64,000 nucleotides of DNA from assembly GCF_023273875.1 (NCBI RefSeq), contig NZ_CP096882.1:4154001-4218000 (forward strand), read 5' to 3'. Of this stretch, positions 56,335 through 64,000 are shown piece by piece. The notes beneath the pieces are model-generated. The model was not told the origin of the DNA. It did not search any database and saw nothing but the letters and a program-made list of their open reading frames with translations. Position 1 is the first letter of the stretch; each line of letters opens with the position of its first letter. This stretch comes from Pseudarthrobacter sp. SSS035 (GTDB lineage: Bacteria; Actinomycetota; Actinomycetes; Actinomycetales; Micrococcaceae). A program made the position numbers and the translations under genes.

Positions 56335-58074
56335 ATGCGAAACGCACAGAAGTCCTCCGGAATGCCAGCCCACCGCTACCGTCCGTTCCAGGATCAGATC
56401 ACCGTTGAGCTGCCTGACCGCACGTGGCCGGACAAGGTCATCACCAAAGCCCCGCGCTGGTGCGCCGTGGACCTGCGTGACGGCAACCAGGCGCTGATCG
56501 ACCCGATGAGCCCTGCCCGCAAGATGAAGATGTTCGATCTGCTGGTCCGCATGGGTTATAAGGAAATTGAAGTCGGCTTCCCTTCTGCCTCGCAGACCGA
56601 TTTCGACTTCGTCCGCCAGCTCATCGTCGGTAACCACATTCCGGACGATGTCACCATCCAGGTCCTCACCCAGGCCCGCGAGCACCTGATCGAGCGGACG
56701 TACGAGTCCCTGGTCGGCGCCAAGCAGGCGATTGTCCACCTGTACAACTCAACGTCCGTCCTGCAGCGCCGTGTGGTGTTCAACCAGGACCAGGACGGCA
56801 TCCTCGACATCGCGCTCCAGGGCGCCAGACTGTGCAAGAAGTACGAGGAAACCCTCGTTGACACGCACGTCACCTATGAATACTCGCCGGAGTCGTTCAC
56901 CGGAACTGAACTGGACTATGCCGTCCGCGTCTGCAACGCCATCGCCGACGTTTTCGAGGCATCCGCCGACAGCCAGGTCATCATCAACCTCCCTGCCACC
57001 GTGGAAATGGCCACCCCGAACGTGTACGCCGATTCCATTGAGTGGATGAGCCGGAACCTGCACCCGCGTGAAGGCATCATCCTGTCCCTGCACCCGCATA
57101 ATGACCGGGGTACCGGCGTGGCCGCCGCCGAACTGGGGTACCTGGCCGGCGCGGACCGGATTGAGGGCTGCCTGTTCGGCAACGGCGAGCGAACCGGAAA
57201 CGTGGACCTCGTCACCCTGGGCCTGAACATGTTCGTCCAGGGCATCGATCCCATGATCGACTTCTCCGACATCGACGAGATCCGGCGCACCGTGGAGTAC
57301 TGCAACCAGCTCCCTGTCGCCGAGCGTTCCCCCTACGGCGGCGACCTCGTCTTCACCGCTTTCTCCGGCTCACACCAGGACGCCATCAAGAAGGGCTTCG
57401 AAGCGCTCGAGAAGGATGCTGCCGCCGCCGGCAAGGACGTTGCGGACTTCACCTGGCAGGTCCCGTACCTGCCCGTTGACCCCAAGGACCTGGGCCGCAG
57501 CTACGAGGCCGTCATCCGCGTCAACTCGCAGTCCGGCAAGGGTGGCGTGGCGTACCTGCTCAAGAACGAACACAGCCTGGACCTGCCGCGCCGTGCCCAG
57601 ATGGAATTCTCCGGCGTGATCCAGAAGAAGACCGATACCGTGGGCGGCGAAGTCAGCGGCGCCCAGTTGTGGCAGCACTTCCAGGACGAGTACCTGCCCT
57701 CCAGCGAGGCGGAGGGCCAGTGGGGCCGTTACTCACTCGGTTCTGTCAGCACCGAAACCGATGACGACGGCGGGATGACCCTGCACGCCTCGCTCACCGT
57801 TGACGGTGTCCAGGCCCGTCGCACGGGCACCGGAAACGGGCCCATCGCCGCGCTGTTGAGCATCCTGCGCGAGGATGGCGTCGATGTCCGGGTCCTGGAC
57901 TACAGCGAGCATGCCCTGTCGGAAGGCGGCAGCGCCATGGCCGCAGCTTACGTCGAGTGTGCCGTGGGGGAGCGGGTCCTGTGGGGCGTCGGTATCGATG
58001 CCAACACCAGCATGTCCTCGCTCAAGGCCGTCATTTCCGCGGTCAACCGTGCCATCCGGGATTCCCGGGCCTGA
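56335..58074 (+). CDS. leuA: 2-Isopropylmalate synthase
   Basis: First committed step of leucine synthesis: acetyl-CoA plus 2-oxoisovalerate to 2-isopropylmalate. The 579-residue protein is the longer actinobacterial LeuA form. The catalytic TIM barrel shows CAVDLRDGNQALIDPM (Arg-Asp metal site) and LHPHNDRGTGVAAAELGYLAGADRIEGCLFGNGERTGN is split across residues 250-290. The C-terminal regulatory domain (about 450-579) should bind leucine for feedback inhibition. The ATG at 56335 matches homology; an earlier in-frame start lies inside the leader RNA. A leader peptide controls it. It is not next to other leu genes. Confidence 0.96.
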   Translation: MRNAQKSSGMPAHRYRPFQDQITVELPDRTWPDKVITKAPRWCAVDLRDGNQALIDPMSPARKMKMFDLLVRMGYKEIEVGFPSASQTDFDFVRQLIVGNHIPDDVTIQVLTQAREHLIERTYESLVGAKQAIVHLYNSTSVLQRRVVFNQDQDGILDIALQGARLCKKYEETLVDTHVTYEYSPESFTGTELDYAVRVCNAIADVFEASADSQVIINLPATVEMATPNVYADSIEWMSRNLHPREGIILSLHPHNDRGTGVAAAELGYLAGADRIEGCLFGNGERTGNVDLVTLGLNMFVQGIDPMIDFSDIDEIRRTVEYCNQLPVAERSPYGGDLVFTAFSGSHQDAIKKGFEALEKDAAAAGKDVADFTWQVPYLPVDPKDLGRSYEAVIRVNSQSGKGGVAYLLKNEHSLDLPRRAQMEFSGVIQKKTDTVGGEVSGAQLWQHFQDEYLPSSEAEGQWGRYSLGSVSTETDDDGGMTLHASLTVDGVQARRTGTGNGPIAALLSILREDGVDVRVLDYSEHALSEGGSAMAAAYVECAVGERVLWGVGIDANTSMSSLKAVISAVNRAIRDSRA

Positions 58075-58083
58075 TTCGGAACA

Positions 58084-58114
58084 CGTTGCGCGCCGGGATT
58101 CCCGGCGCGCAACG
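58084..58114 (+). terminator. U-less terminator hairpin after leuA
   Basis: A perfect 14-base stem CGTTGCGCGCCGGG with its complement around an ATT loop, ten bases after the leuA stop, without a T-run. Such I-shaped hairpins are common actinobacterial terminators. Confidence 0.65.
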
Positions 58115-58158
58115 CACCGGCATTGCCGGCTTTCCGGAACTCAGTGCGAAGATTAACC

Positions 58159-58911
58159 GTGGTCCAACAATCCTTTGCTGCCCGGTCCTACCGGGATGAC
58201 GCCGTGGTGCTCCGCACCCACAAGCTGGGCGAGGCTGACCGCATCATCACGCTGCTGACCAAGCACCACGGCCAGATCCGCGCCGTCGCCAAGGGTGTGC
58301 GGCGGACCAGCAGCAAGTTTGGGGCGCGGCTGGAGCCGTTTATGGTTGCCGACCTGCAGCTGGTCTCCGGAAAGACACTGGACATCGTCACGCAGGCTGT
58401 TGCCAAGGGCGCCTACGGCAGCAACATCGCCGCAGATTATGGCCGGTATACCGTTGCCGCTGCCATGACCGAAACTGCGGAAAAACTGACCGACGTCGAC
58501 GGCGAAGCCGGCACCGCCCAGTACAACCTGCTGGTGGGGGCGCTGGCCTCGCTGTCCCGGGCCGAGCACGCGCCGGGACTGATCCTGGATTCGTATCTCC
58601 TGCGGGCCCTTTCCACCGGCGGCTGGGCTCCGAGTTTTACCGACTGCGCCCGCTGCGGCCGGCCCGGCCCGCATACGGCCTTTTCGGCTCCGCTCGGCGG
58701 TATGGTCTGCGCGGACTGCAGGCCACCCGGTTCGCCTGCGCCGGCCGCGGAGACGGTCGTGCTCCTGGGTGCCCTGCTGACCGGGGACTGGACGACGGCG
58801 GATGGCTCGGACGTGCCGCACCGACGGGAAGCTGCGGGGCTGGTGGCCGTATACCTGCAATGGCACCTTGAACGTGTCCTGAAATCCCTCAAACATGTGG
58901 AGCGTGGCTGA
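58159..58911 (+). CDS. recO: DNA repair protein RecO
   Basis: Mediator protein of the RecFOR recombination pathway that loads RecA at gaps. It has 250 residues with the N-terminal OB fold (YRDDAVVLRTHKLGEADRIITLLT, then GVRRTSSKFGARLEPF) and a C-terminal helical part with a four-cysteine zinc site (CARCGRPG..CADC). I chose the GTG at 58159 since homology starts QQSFAARSY; a GTG at 58144 is possible. Its stop lies two bases before the uppS start, so the pair is coupled, as in many actinobacteria. Confidence 0.94.
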   Translation: MVQQSFAARSYRDDAVVLRTHKLGEADRIITLLTKHHGQIRAVAKGVRRTSSKFGARLEPFMVADLQLVSGKTLDIVTQAVAKGAYGSNIAADYGRYTVAAAMTETAEKLTDVDGEAGTAQYNLLVGALASLSRAEHAPGLILDSYLLRALSTGGWAPSFTDCARCGRPGPHTAFSAPLGGMVCADCRPPGSPAPAAETVVLLGALLTGDWTTADGSDVPHRREAAGLVAVYLQWHLERVLKSLKHVERG

Positions 58912-58913
58912 CA

Positions 58914-59744
58914 GTGGCCTTGGGAAAAAAGAAGAGCCCTTCGCGGCACCGGACCACCCCTGTGGTGGCACCGTATCCGCACCCGTCCGGCGCGGTTGCC
59001 CCGGCGATCCCCGCAGAATTCATCCCCCGCCATGTTGCCATTGTGATGGACGGCAACGGCCGTTGGGCCAACCAGCGGGGCCTGCCGCGGATCGAGGGAC
59101 ACAAAGCCGGCGAGCCCGCCCTGCTGGACGTGATGGCGGGCGCTATCGAACTAGGCATCGAATACGTGAGCGTCTATGCGTTTTCCACCGAAAACTGGCG
59201 CCGGTCACCCGAAGAGGTCCGCTTCCTGATGGGTTTTAACAAGGACGTGCTACGAAGGCAGCGGAACCAGCTGGACGACTGGGGTGTCCGCGTGCGGTGG
59301 TCGGGCCGGCGTCCCAGGCTGTGGGGCTCGGTGATCCGCGAACTGGAAGAGGCCGAGGAATTTACCGCGGGCAACAGCACGTGCACGTTGAACATGTGTG
59401 TTAATTACGGCGGCCGGGCGGAAATCACGGACGCCGTATCGGCTATCGCCGCCGAGGTTGCCGCAGGCCGGCTCAAACCCGGGGCCATCACCGAGAAAAC
59501 CATCCAGAAGTACCTGGACGAACCGGACCTGCCGGACGTGGACCTGTTCCTGCGGAGCTCCGGGGAGCAGCGGCTCTCCAATTTCCTGCTCTGGCAGTCC
59601 GCGTATGCCGAGTTCGTCTTTATGGACACGCTGTGGCCCGACGTCGACCGGCGGACCCTGTGGGACGCCGTCGAAATCTACGCCCAGCGGGACCGGCGCT
59701 ACGGCGGCGCCGTCGACGCCGCACCGGGTTCGGCCGTACCGTAA
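58914..59744 (+). CDS. uppS: Isoprenyl (polyprenyl) diphosphate synthase, cis type
   Basis: Builds the C50-55 polyprenyl diphosphate carrier for cell-wall synthesis. The 276 residues include the cis-prenyltransferase motifs: HVAIVMDGNGRWAN with catalytic Asp near residue 45, YVSVYAFSTENWRRS, NMCVNYGGRAEI and LRSSGEQRLSNFLLWQSAYAEF. A basic N-terminal tail of about 40 residues precedes the conserved part. Whether the product is short or long cannot be told. GTG start two bases after recO. Its end overlaps the convergent hydrolase by 46 bases. Confidence 0.95.
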   Translation: MALGKKKSPSRHRTTPVVAPYPHPSGAVAPAIPAEFIPRHVAIVMDGNGRWANQRGLPRIEGHKAGEPALLDVMAGAIELGIEYVSVYAFSTENWRRSPEEVRFLMGFNKDVLRRQRNQLDDWGVRVRWSGRRPRLWGSVIRELEEAEEFTAGNSTCTLNMCVNYGGRAEITDAVSAIAAEVAAGRLKPGAITEKTIQKYLDEPDLPDVDLFLRSSGEQRLSNFLLWQSAYAEFVFMDTLWPDVDRRTLWDAVEIYAQRDRRYGGAVDAAPGSAVP

Positions 59745-60709
59745 CCCCGGAGCCAGCGGGCGAGCCGCGCGTAGGCGTCTGCCCGCACTTTCGCAGGGGA
59801 GAGGAAGACGTCGTGGAGCGCGCCGTCGATCCGTTCCACCGTGACGCTGCGCCCCAGCGTCAGGGCGCGGAGGGCGATGATGTTGACGTCCAGTACCGCG
59901 TCGGTGCGCCGCATTTCCTCGGACCAGAACGGCCCGGTGGCGCTTCCCCGGGACAGCAGCACCAGGATGGGTATGTCGATGTCCAGGCCACGGGCCACCT
60001 TGGTGTGGCCGGCCAGGACGGCGCTGAGCCAACCCGCGCGGAGCGGAAATGCCATGGGCGGACGGAACCTGTCGTCAAGCGGCCACTCGCCGTCGGCTGA
60101 ACTGCTGATGGTCCGCCAATAGAACCCCCGCTCGGGCAGCCGCAGGACAGCCTCCGGCCGGAACCGCGCCACGGGTCCCACCATCGTGGACGCAGCACGG
60201 CGGACCAGCGAGCTGCCGTGCATCTCCAGCCAGGGACTGTTTAACACCAGCTGGGAGGCCGCTCCTGGGTGGTTGCTGACCCAGAGGGCGGCCACCAGGC
60301 CGCCGGTGGAGTGGCCCATCAGCGTGAGGGAGGCCTTGGCTTCCAGTTCCGGCGTGTGCGTGTCGGCCCGGATGATGGCGATGGCCGCTTCGATCTCGGC
60401 GTCATAGTCCGCCAGGTTCGCCACGTAGCCGCCCGGCGTTTCCGGGCGCAGGCTGCGGCCGTGGTTGTGCATGTCGAGGGCGTAGAACTCGTAGCCGCTG
60501 TGTGTCCAAAACTGCGCCAGGTCCACATTGAAGAAGTAGTCGCTCCAACCATGGAGGAACAGCACTGTTCGGCGCCGGCGGGTGGCTGCCGGTTCCTTCG
60601 CCGGACGGAAGCGCACCAGCGTGGCGGTGCGCTGGACGCCGTCTTCGCCCCCTGCCTCGAAGGTGCGGGCTTCGAAGCCAGCGCCGAGGATATCTGGCTG
60701 CCACGTCAT
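59699..60709 (-). CDS. Alpha/beta hydrolase
   Basis: A 336-residue serine hydrolase. LFLHGWSDYFFN is the oxyanion loop, GHSTGGLVA the nucleophile elbow (Ser near residue 132), and GALHDVFLS near the C-terminus contains the catalytic histidine. The style resembles monoacylglycerol lipase-like lysophospholipases. No signal peptide. It converges on uppS with a 46-base overlap and diverges from pyrD across 75 bases, which must hold both promoters. The substrate is unknown. Confidence 0.88.
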   Translation of the reverse strand: MTWQPDILGAGFEARTFEAGGEDGVQRTATLVRFRPAKEPAATRRRRTVLFLHGWSDYFFNVDLAQFWTHSGYEFYALDMHNHGRSLRPETPGGYVANLADYDAEIEAAIAIIRADTHTPELEAKASLTLMGHSTGGLVAALWVSNHPGAASQLVLNSPWLEMHGSSLVRRAASTMVGPVARFRPEAVLRLPERGFYWRTISSSADGEWPLDDRFRPPMAFPLRAGWLSAVLAGHTKVARGLDIDIPILVLLSRGSATGPFWSEEMRRTDAVLDVNIIALRALTLGRSVTVERIDGALHDVFLSPAKVRADAYARLARWLRGYGTAEPGAASTAPP

Positions 60710-60784
60710 GGCTTTATGCTAGCCGGAGCCGCATGTATGGCGACCCGGTTTGGTCTGGACCGTCCGAGACGGAAAACTAGAGCC

Positions 60785-61858
60785 ATGCGCGTATATCCGA
60801 CATTCTTCAGGCTGGCCTTTTCGTGGATGGACGCGGAACGCGCCCACAAGATCGGATTCAAGGGAATCAAGCTCGCCCATACTTCCGGCGCAGGACGGCT
60901 GCTGCACCGGTTCACGGCACCCGCGGCCTCCCTGCAGACTTCTGCCTTCGGGCTGACCTTCCCATCGCCGTTCGGCCTCGCAGCCGGCTTCGACAAGGAG
61001 GGATTCGGCGTCGAGGCCCTCACCGAACTTGGCTTTGGCCATGTCGAAGTAGGGACCATCACCGGGCAGGCGCAGCCGGGCAACGAGAAGCCGCGCCTTT
61101 TCAGGCTGATCGAGGACCGGGCTGTCATTAACCGGATGGGGTTCAACAACGATGGCGCGGCCGCCGTCGAACCGCGCCTCAAAGCGGCACGCGCCGCCCT
61201 GCAGCGCAGGCACCCTAACGTGCGGCCCGTGATTGGGGTTAACATCGGCAAGAGCAAGGTGGTGGAACTCGACGACGCCGTGGCCGATTACCTGATCAGC
61301 GCCCGGAGCCTGGCGCCGGCCGCGGACTACCTGGTGGTCAATGTCAGCTCACCCAACACGCCCGGGCTGCGCCTTCTCCAGGATGTCCAGACACTCCGCC
61401 CGCTGCTGACCGCGGTGGGGGACGAGGCGGACAAAGCGGCAGGGCGGCACGTCCCGCTGCTGGTCAAGATCGCACCGGACCTCAGCGATGAGGACATCGA
61501 CGACGTCGCCAAGCTGGCCCTGGATCTTAAGCTGGATGGCATTATCGCCACCAACACCACGATCGGGCGTGAGGGGCTGGCGTCGCCGGCTGCGAAAGTG
61601 GTCGAATGCGGCGCCGGGGGCCTGTCCGGGGCACCGCTGAAGCAGCGTTCCTTGGAAGTCCTTCGCCGGCTCAAGGAGGCCACCGGGGGCGCGATCACGC
61701 TGGTGGCCGTCGGCGGCGTCGAGACGGCGAAGGACGTCCAGGACCGTCTGGATGCCGGGGCCACGCTGGTCCAGGGCTACACGGCGTTCCTGTACGAGGG
61801 GCCGTTCTGGGCGGCGCGGATCAACCGCGACCTGGCGAAAGCGCGACGCAACCGTTGA
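60785..61858 (+). CDS. pyrD: Dihydroorotate dehydrogenase, quinone-dependent (class 2)
   Basis: Oxidizes dihydroorotate to orotate with electron transfer to quinone at the membrane face. The 357 residues begin with the class 2 membrane-associating helix (MRVYPTFFRLAFSWMDAERAH) and carry GLAAGFDKEGFGVEAL, FGHVEVGTITGQAQPGN and the FMN/catalytic NVSSPNTPGLRLLQ. The start at 60785 fits homology; the open frame reaches back into the divergent hydrolase but is a shadow there. It is unlinked to the main pyr operon at the start of the window. A strong terminator follows. Confidence 0.96.
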   Translation: MRVYPTFFRLAFSWMDAERAHKIGFKGIKLAHTSGAGRLLHRFTAPAASLQTSAFGLTFPSPFGLAAGFDKEGFGVEALTELGFGHVEVGTITGQAQPGNEKPRLFRLIEDRAVINRMGFNNDGAAAVEPRLKAARAALQRRHPNVRPVIGVNIGKSKVVELDDAVADYLISARSLAPAADYLVVNVSSPNTPGLRLLQDVQTLRPLLTAVGDEADKAAGRHVPLLVKIAPDLSDEDIDDVAKLALDLKLDGIIATNTTIGREGLASPAAKVVECGAGGLSGAPLKQRSLEVLRRLKEATGGAITLVAVGGVETAKDVQDRLDAGATLVQGYTAFLYEGPFWAARINRDLAKARRNR

Positions 61859-61864
61859 CTCAGA

Positions 61865-61904
61865 CAACAAAACCCCGGTGGTTGGACTACCGGGGTTTTT
61901 GTTG
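61865..61904. terminator. Bidirectional terminator between pyrD and DUF3043 gene
   Basis: AAAACCCCGGT pairs with ACCGGGGTTTT over a nine-base loop, with an A-run on one side and a T-run on the other. It can stop both convergent genes. Confidence 0.92.
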
Positions 61905-61944
61905 TTAAGGGAGGAGCGCTGCCGGGTCTGACCCGGCCTGCACA

Positions 61945-62547
61945 TCAGGACGGGTATTGGCCGCGCTTCACGAGCGGCTTGGGCAGGCGCAGCTTGCGGA
62001 ACTGCAGGGACCGCATCGAGCCGTACCAAACCGTGCCACGCTCAACCCCGCCGAACTTCTCGGTCAGCTTCTTGCGGAGCTGCCTGGACAGAATGAACAC
62101 ATCCACAAACACGGCCAGGAACATCACCCAAAAACCGCCCAGGACATAAACCATCTGTTCGCTGGAAGCCGGAACAATGAGGGAAATGATGACAAATACC
62201 AGGGCGCCGAACATCAGGTATTCGCCCAGGCTGAAGCGCGCGTCCACGTAGTCGCGGGCATAACGCTTCTGCGGACCCTTGTCGCGCAGAGGCAGGAATT
62301 TCTCATCACCTGTATCGAGCGCCTGGCGCATTTTTGTGCGCTGGTCCTGGATGGCCTGGCGCTCAGCGGCCTTGGACGCCTTGCGGTCCTCCGGCACCAG
62401 GGGCCGTTTGCGGGCAGCCTCCTGGGCTTTGCGCTTGGGCGTGGGCGCACCCTTGCCCAACGCGGCATCCTGCCGGGCTGCCGCTTCAGCGGCCTGCTGG
62501 TCTATTGATTGCTGCGCCGTTGGCGCTTCCTTTTTACGTCCGAACAC
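61945..62547 (-). CDS. DUF3043 membrane protein
   Basis: A 200-residue actinobacterial membrane protein of unknown function. The N-terminal half is hydrophilic and Lys/Arg/Ala-rich (GKGAPTPKRKAQEAARKRPLVP), with the family motif KYARDYVDARFSLGEYLM near residue 110 (here RYARDYVDAR). Two transmembrane helices follow (FGALVFVIISLIVP and YVLGGFWVMFLAVFVDVFIL). The C-terminal tail is basic. The GTG at 62547 (VFGRKKEAP) fits homology; the longer frame is not supported. It diverges from the M20 peptidase. Confidence 0.85.
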   Translation of the reverse strand: MFGRKKEAPTAQQSIDQQAAEAAARQDAALGKGAPTPKRKAQEAARKRPLVPEDRKASKAAERQAIQDQRTKMRQALDTGDEKFLPLRDKGPQKRYARDYVDARFSLGEYLMFGALVFVIISLIVPASSEQMVYVLGGFWVMFLAVFVDVFILSRQLRKKLTEKFGGVERGTVWYGSMRSLQFRKLRLPKPLVKRGQYPS

Positions 62548-62601
62548 GTGAACAGAATACCTTGCGGCCCAAGGAGATTCGGCGCGGGTATTGTGTTCGC
62601 C

Positions 62602-64000
62602 ATGACTCCCACTCCAGCAGCCAGTCCGTCCGACGCCAACACCCCCGGCCCCGGACACCCTGCCCCGGCCATTGACGCGGACGGACTCAGGCTGTCCGTT
62701 GCAGGTTCCTTCGACTCAACCCTCGACCGGCTCAAGGAACTTGTGGCCATTCCGGGCATCGCCTGGCCGAGTTTCGATCCCGCGCCCTTGGAAGCCAGCG
62801 CGCAGGCCGTAGCGGAACTAATGCGCACCGCCGGCGTGGAGGATGTCCAGGTCCTGCGCAGTAACAAGGACGACGGCACCCCCGGCGGCCCTGCCGTCGT
62901 CGCACGCCGACAGGCGGCGGAAGGGAAGCCGACCATCCTGCTGTACGCCCACCACGACGTCCAGCCGCCCGGAGACCCGGCGCTGTGGGAAACAGAGCCT
63001 TTCGCCGCCGTCGAACGCGTCGGCAGGCTGTACGGCCGTGGCGCTGCTGACGACAAGGCCGGGATCATGGCCCATGTGGCGGCCTATGCCGCAGCGACCG
63101 ATGTTCTGGGCACGGAATTCGGCCTTGGCGTGACGTTCTTCTTCGAAGGTGAGGAGGAAGCCGGTTCTCCTACCTTCCGTTCCTTCCTGGAAACGCACCG
63201 GGAACTGCTGCGGGCCGATGTGATCGTGGTGGCCGACTCCAGCAACTGGAAGGTGGGCATACCCGCCCTGACCACCAGCCTGCGTGGCCTTGTGGACGGA
63301 ACCATTGAAGTCCAGGTGCTGGAGCATGCTGTCCACTCGGGCATGTTCGGCGGACCCGTGCTGGACGCGCCAACCCTGCTGTCCCGTTTGATTGCCACCC
63401 TCCACGACGCTGACGGCAACGTGGCCATCGAAGGCCTCGTATCGAATGACAACGTCGGCGTGGAGCTCACCGAAGCGGAGTACCGTGCTGATTCCTCCGT
63501 TCTCGACGGCGTCCGGCTCGCCGGCACCGGAAGCATCGCCGCACGGCTGTGGACTAAGCCCGCGCTGTCCATCATCGGCTTCGATGCGCCCGCCGTGGAC
63601 GTGGCCTCGAACACGCTCCTGCCGCGGGCGCGTGCCAAGTTCAGCCTGCGCCTGGCGCCCGGCCAGGATCCGGCGGCAGCGATGGAAGCCGTTGAACGCC
63701 ACGTCCAGGCCAATGCGCCCTTTGGGGCAAAGGTGGTGTTCACTCCCGGGGAAAGCGGAAAGTCGTTCCTCGCTGATACATCCTCCAAGGCGGCGACGTT
63801 CGCCATGTGGGCGCTGGGGGAGGCCTGGGGTGTTCCGGCGGTGGAGATGGGGATCGGCGGGTCGATTCCGTTTATTGCGGACCTGATGGACGTCTATCCG
63901 GACGTCCAGATCCTCGTGACCGGTGTTGAGGATCCCGATTCCCGTGCCCACAGTGCCAACGAGTCCCTTCACATTGGTGATTTCAAGAACGCCGTGGTCG
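62602..64000 (+). CDS. M20 family dipeptidase, 3' end cut by window edge
   Basis: A zinc aminoacylase/dipeptidase of the M20 family that hydrolyses dipeptides or N-acyl amino acids in the cytoplasm. The metal-binding pattern is visible: LLYAHHDVQPPGDPALW, LYGRGAADDKAG, and the catalytic Glu pair in FEGEEEAGS. The dimerization lid domain (about 205-330) contains AVHSGMFGGPVLDAPTLLSRL. GIGGSIPF and EDPDSRAHSANESLHIGDF near the end hold the final metal ligand. The 466 visible codons lack a stop; only the last few residues should be missing. The first 35 residues are a Pro/Ala-rich tail. Confidence 0.94.
   Translation, partial: MTPTPAASPSDANTPGPGHPAPAIDADGLRLSVAGSFDSTLDRLKELVAIPGIAWPSFDPAPLEASAQAVAELMRTAGVEDVQVLRSNKDDGTPGGPAVVARRQAAEGKPTILLYAHHDVQPPGDPALWETEPFAAVERVGRLYGRGAADDKAGIMAHVAAYAAATDVLGTEFGLGVTFFFEGEEEAGSPTFRSFLETHRELLRADVIVVADSSNWKVGIPALTTSLRGLVDGTIEVQVLEHAVHSGMFGGPVLDAPTLLSRLIATLHDADGNVAIEGLVSNDNVGVELTEAEYRADSSVLDGVRLAGTGSIAARLWTKPALSIIGFDAPAVDVASNTLLPRARAKFSLRLAPGQDPAAAMEAVERHVQANAPFGAKVVFTPGESGKSFLADTSSKAATFAMWALGEAWGVPAVEMGIGGSIPFIADLMDVYPDVQILVTGVEDPDSRAHSANESLHIGDFKNAVV

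Noticed and set aside
60269..60784. Upstream extension of the pyrD frame
   Set aside because: These codons lie opposite the alpha/beta hydrolase gene and have no likeness to dihydroorotate dehydrogenase; the membrane helix of class 2 enzymes starts at 60785.
62818..63972. Minus-strand open frame opposite the M20 dipeptidase
   Set aside because: The plus strand has intact M20 metal-binding motifs and is open to the window edge; the minus frame has no homology.

Overview
This is high-GC actinobacterial chromosome, best matched to the Micrococcaceae (Arthrobacter / Pseudarthrobacter type). The evidence is the pyr-car-mihF-gmk-rpoZ-coaBC-metK-priA order, an actinobacterial integration host factor, a helicase-dead type PriA, DUF3097 and DUF3043 proteins, frequent GTG/TTG starts and a CIRCE-HrcA heat-shock switch. 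The genus is inferred from gene content and style. No rRNA, tRNA, CRISPR array, insertion sequence or prophage was seen.

Layout. (1) 1-13335, plus strand: pyrimidine biosynthesis (pyrC cut by the window edge, a small membrane PH-like protein, carA, carB, pyrF), then mihF, gmk, rpoZ, coaBC, metK and a priA reading frame broken at an A6 run. (2) 13359-17227, minus strand: a SorC-type regulator followed by an aldo/keto reductase, an alpha/beta hydrolase and a glycosyltransferase. This unit diverges from glpD-glpF-glpK (17351-21583), and the shared gap holds a palindrome flanked by direct repeats. (3) 21662-29368, minus strand: a compact four-gene unit of two CusA/CzcA-type RND transporters, a very short adaptor-like lipoprotein between them and a secreted protein of unknown family. 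It is the most accessory-looking part of the window. (4) 29792-32503: a leucine-rich leader peptide, a terminator hairpin and leuS. (5) 32561-38134: a DegV protein, an NTF2-like gene lying between imperfect direct repeats, comEA, comEC apparently without its nuclease-like domain, and holA. (6) 38255-43051: rpsT, an orphan PemK-like protein, lepA, hemW and a DUF4870 protein. (7) 43180-52367: DUF3097, CIRCE-hrcA-dnaJ-rsmE, a GerMN lipoprotein, and phoH-ybeY-CNNM/CorC-era with overlapping ends. (8) 52466-64000: an LCP-family wall ligase, an M13 peptidase, a leucine leader with leuA, recO, uppS, an alpha/beta hydrolase, pyrD, a DUF3043 protein and an M20 dipeptidase cut by the right edge.

How it fits together. 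Most of the window is conserved housekeeping: UMP synthesis (pyrC, carAB, pyrF, and pyrD 53 kb away), translation and ribosome maturation (leuS, lepA, rsmE, ybeY, era, rpsT), replication and repair (priA, holA, recO) and envelope precursor assembly (uppS, LCP). Leucine supply (leuA) and leucine charging (leuS) both carry leader peptides with a shared R-A-x-L-L-L core. The best candidates for undescribed biology are the two-RND operon with a minimal adaptor in an organism without an outer membrane, and the operator architecture between the SorC regulator and glpD.
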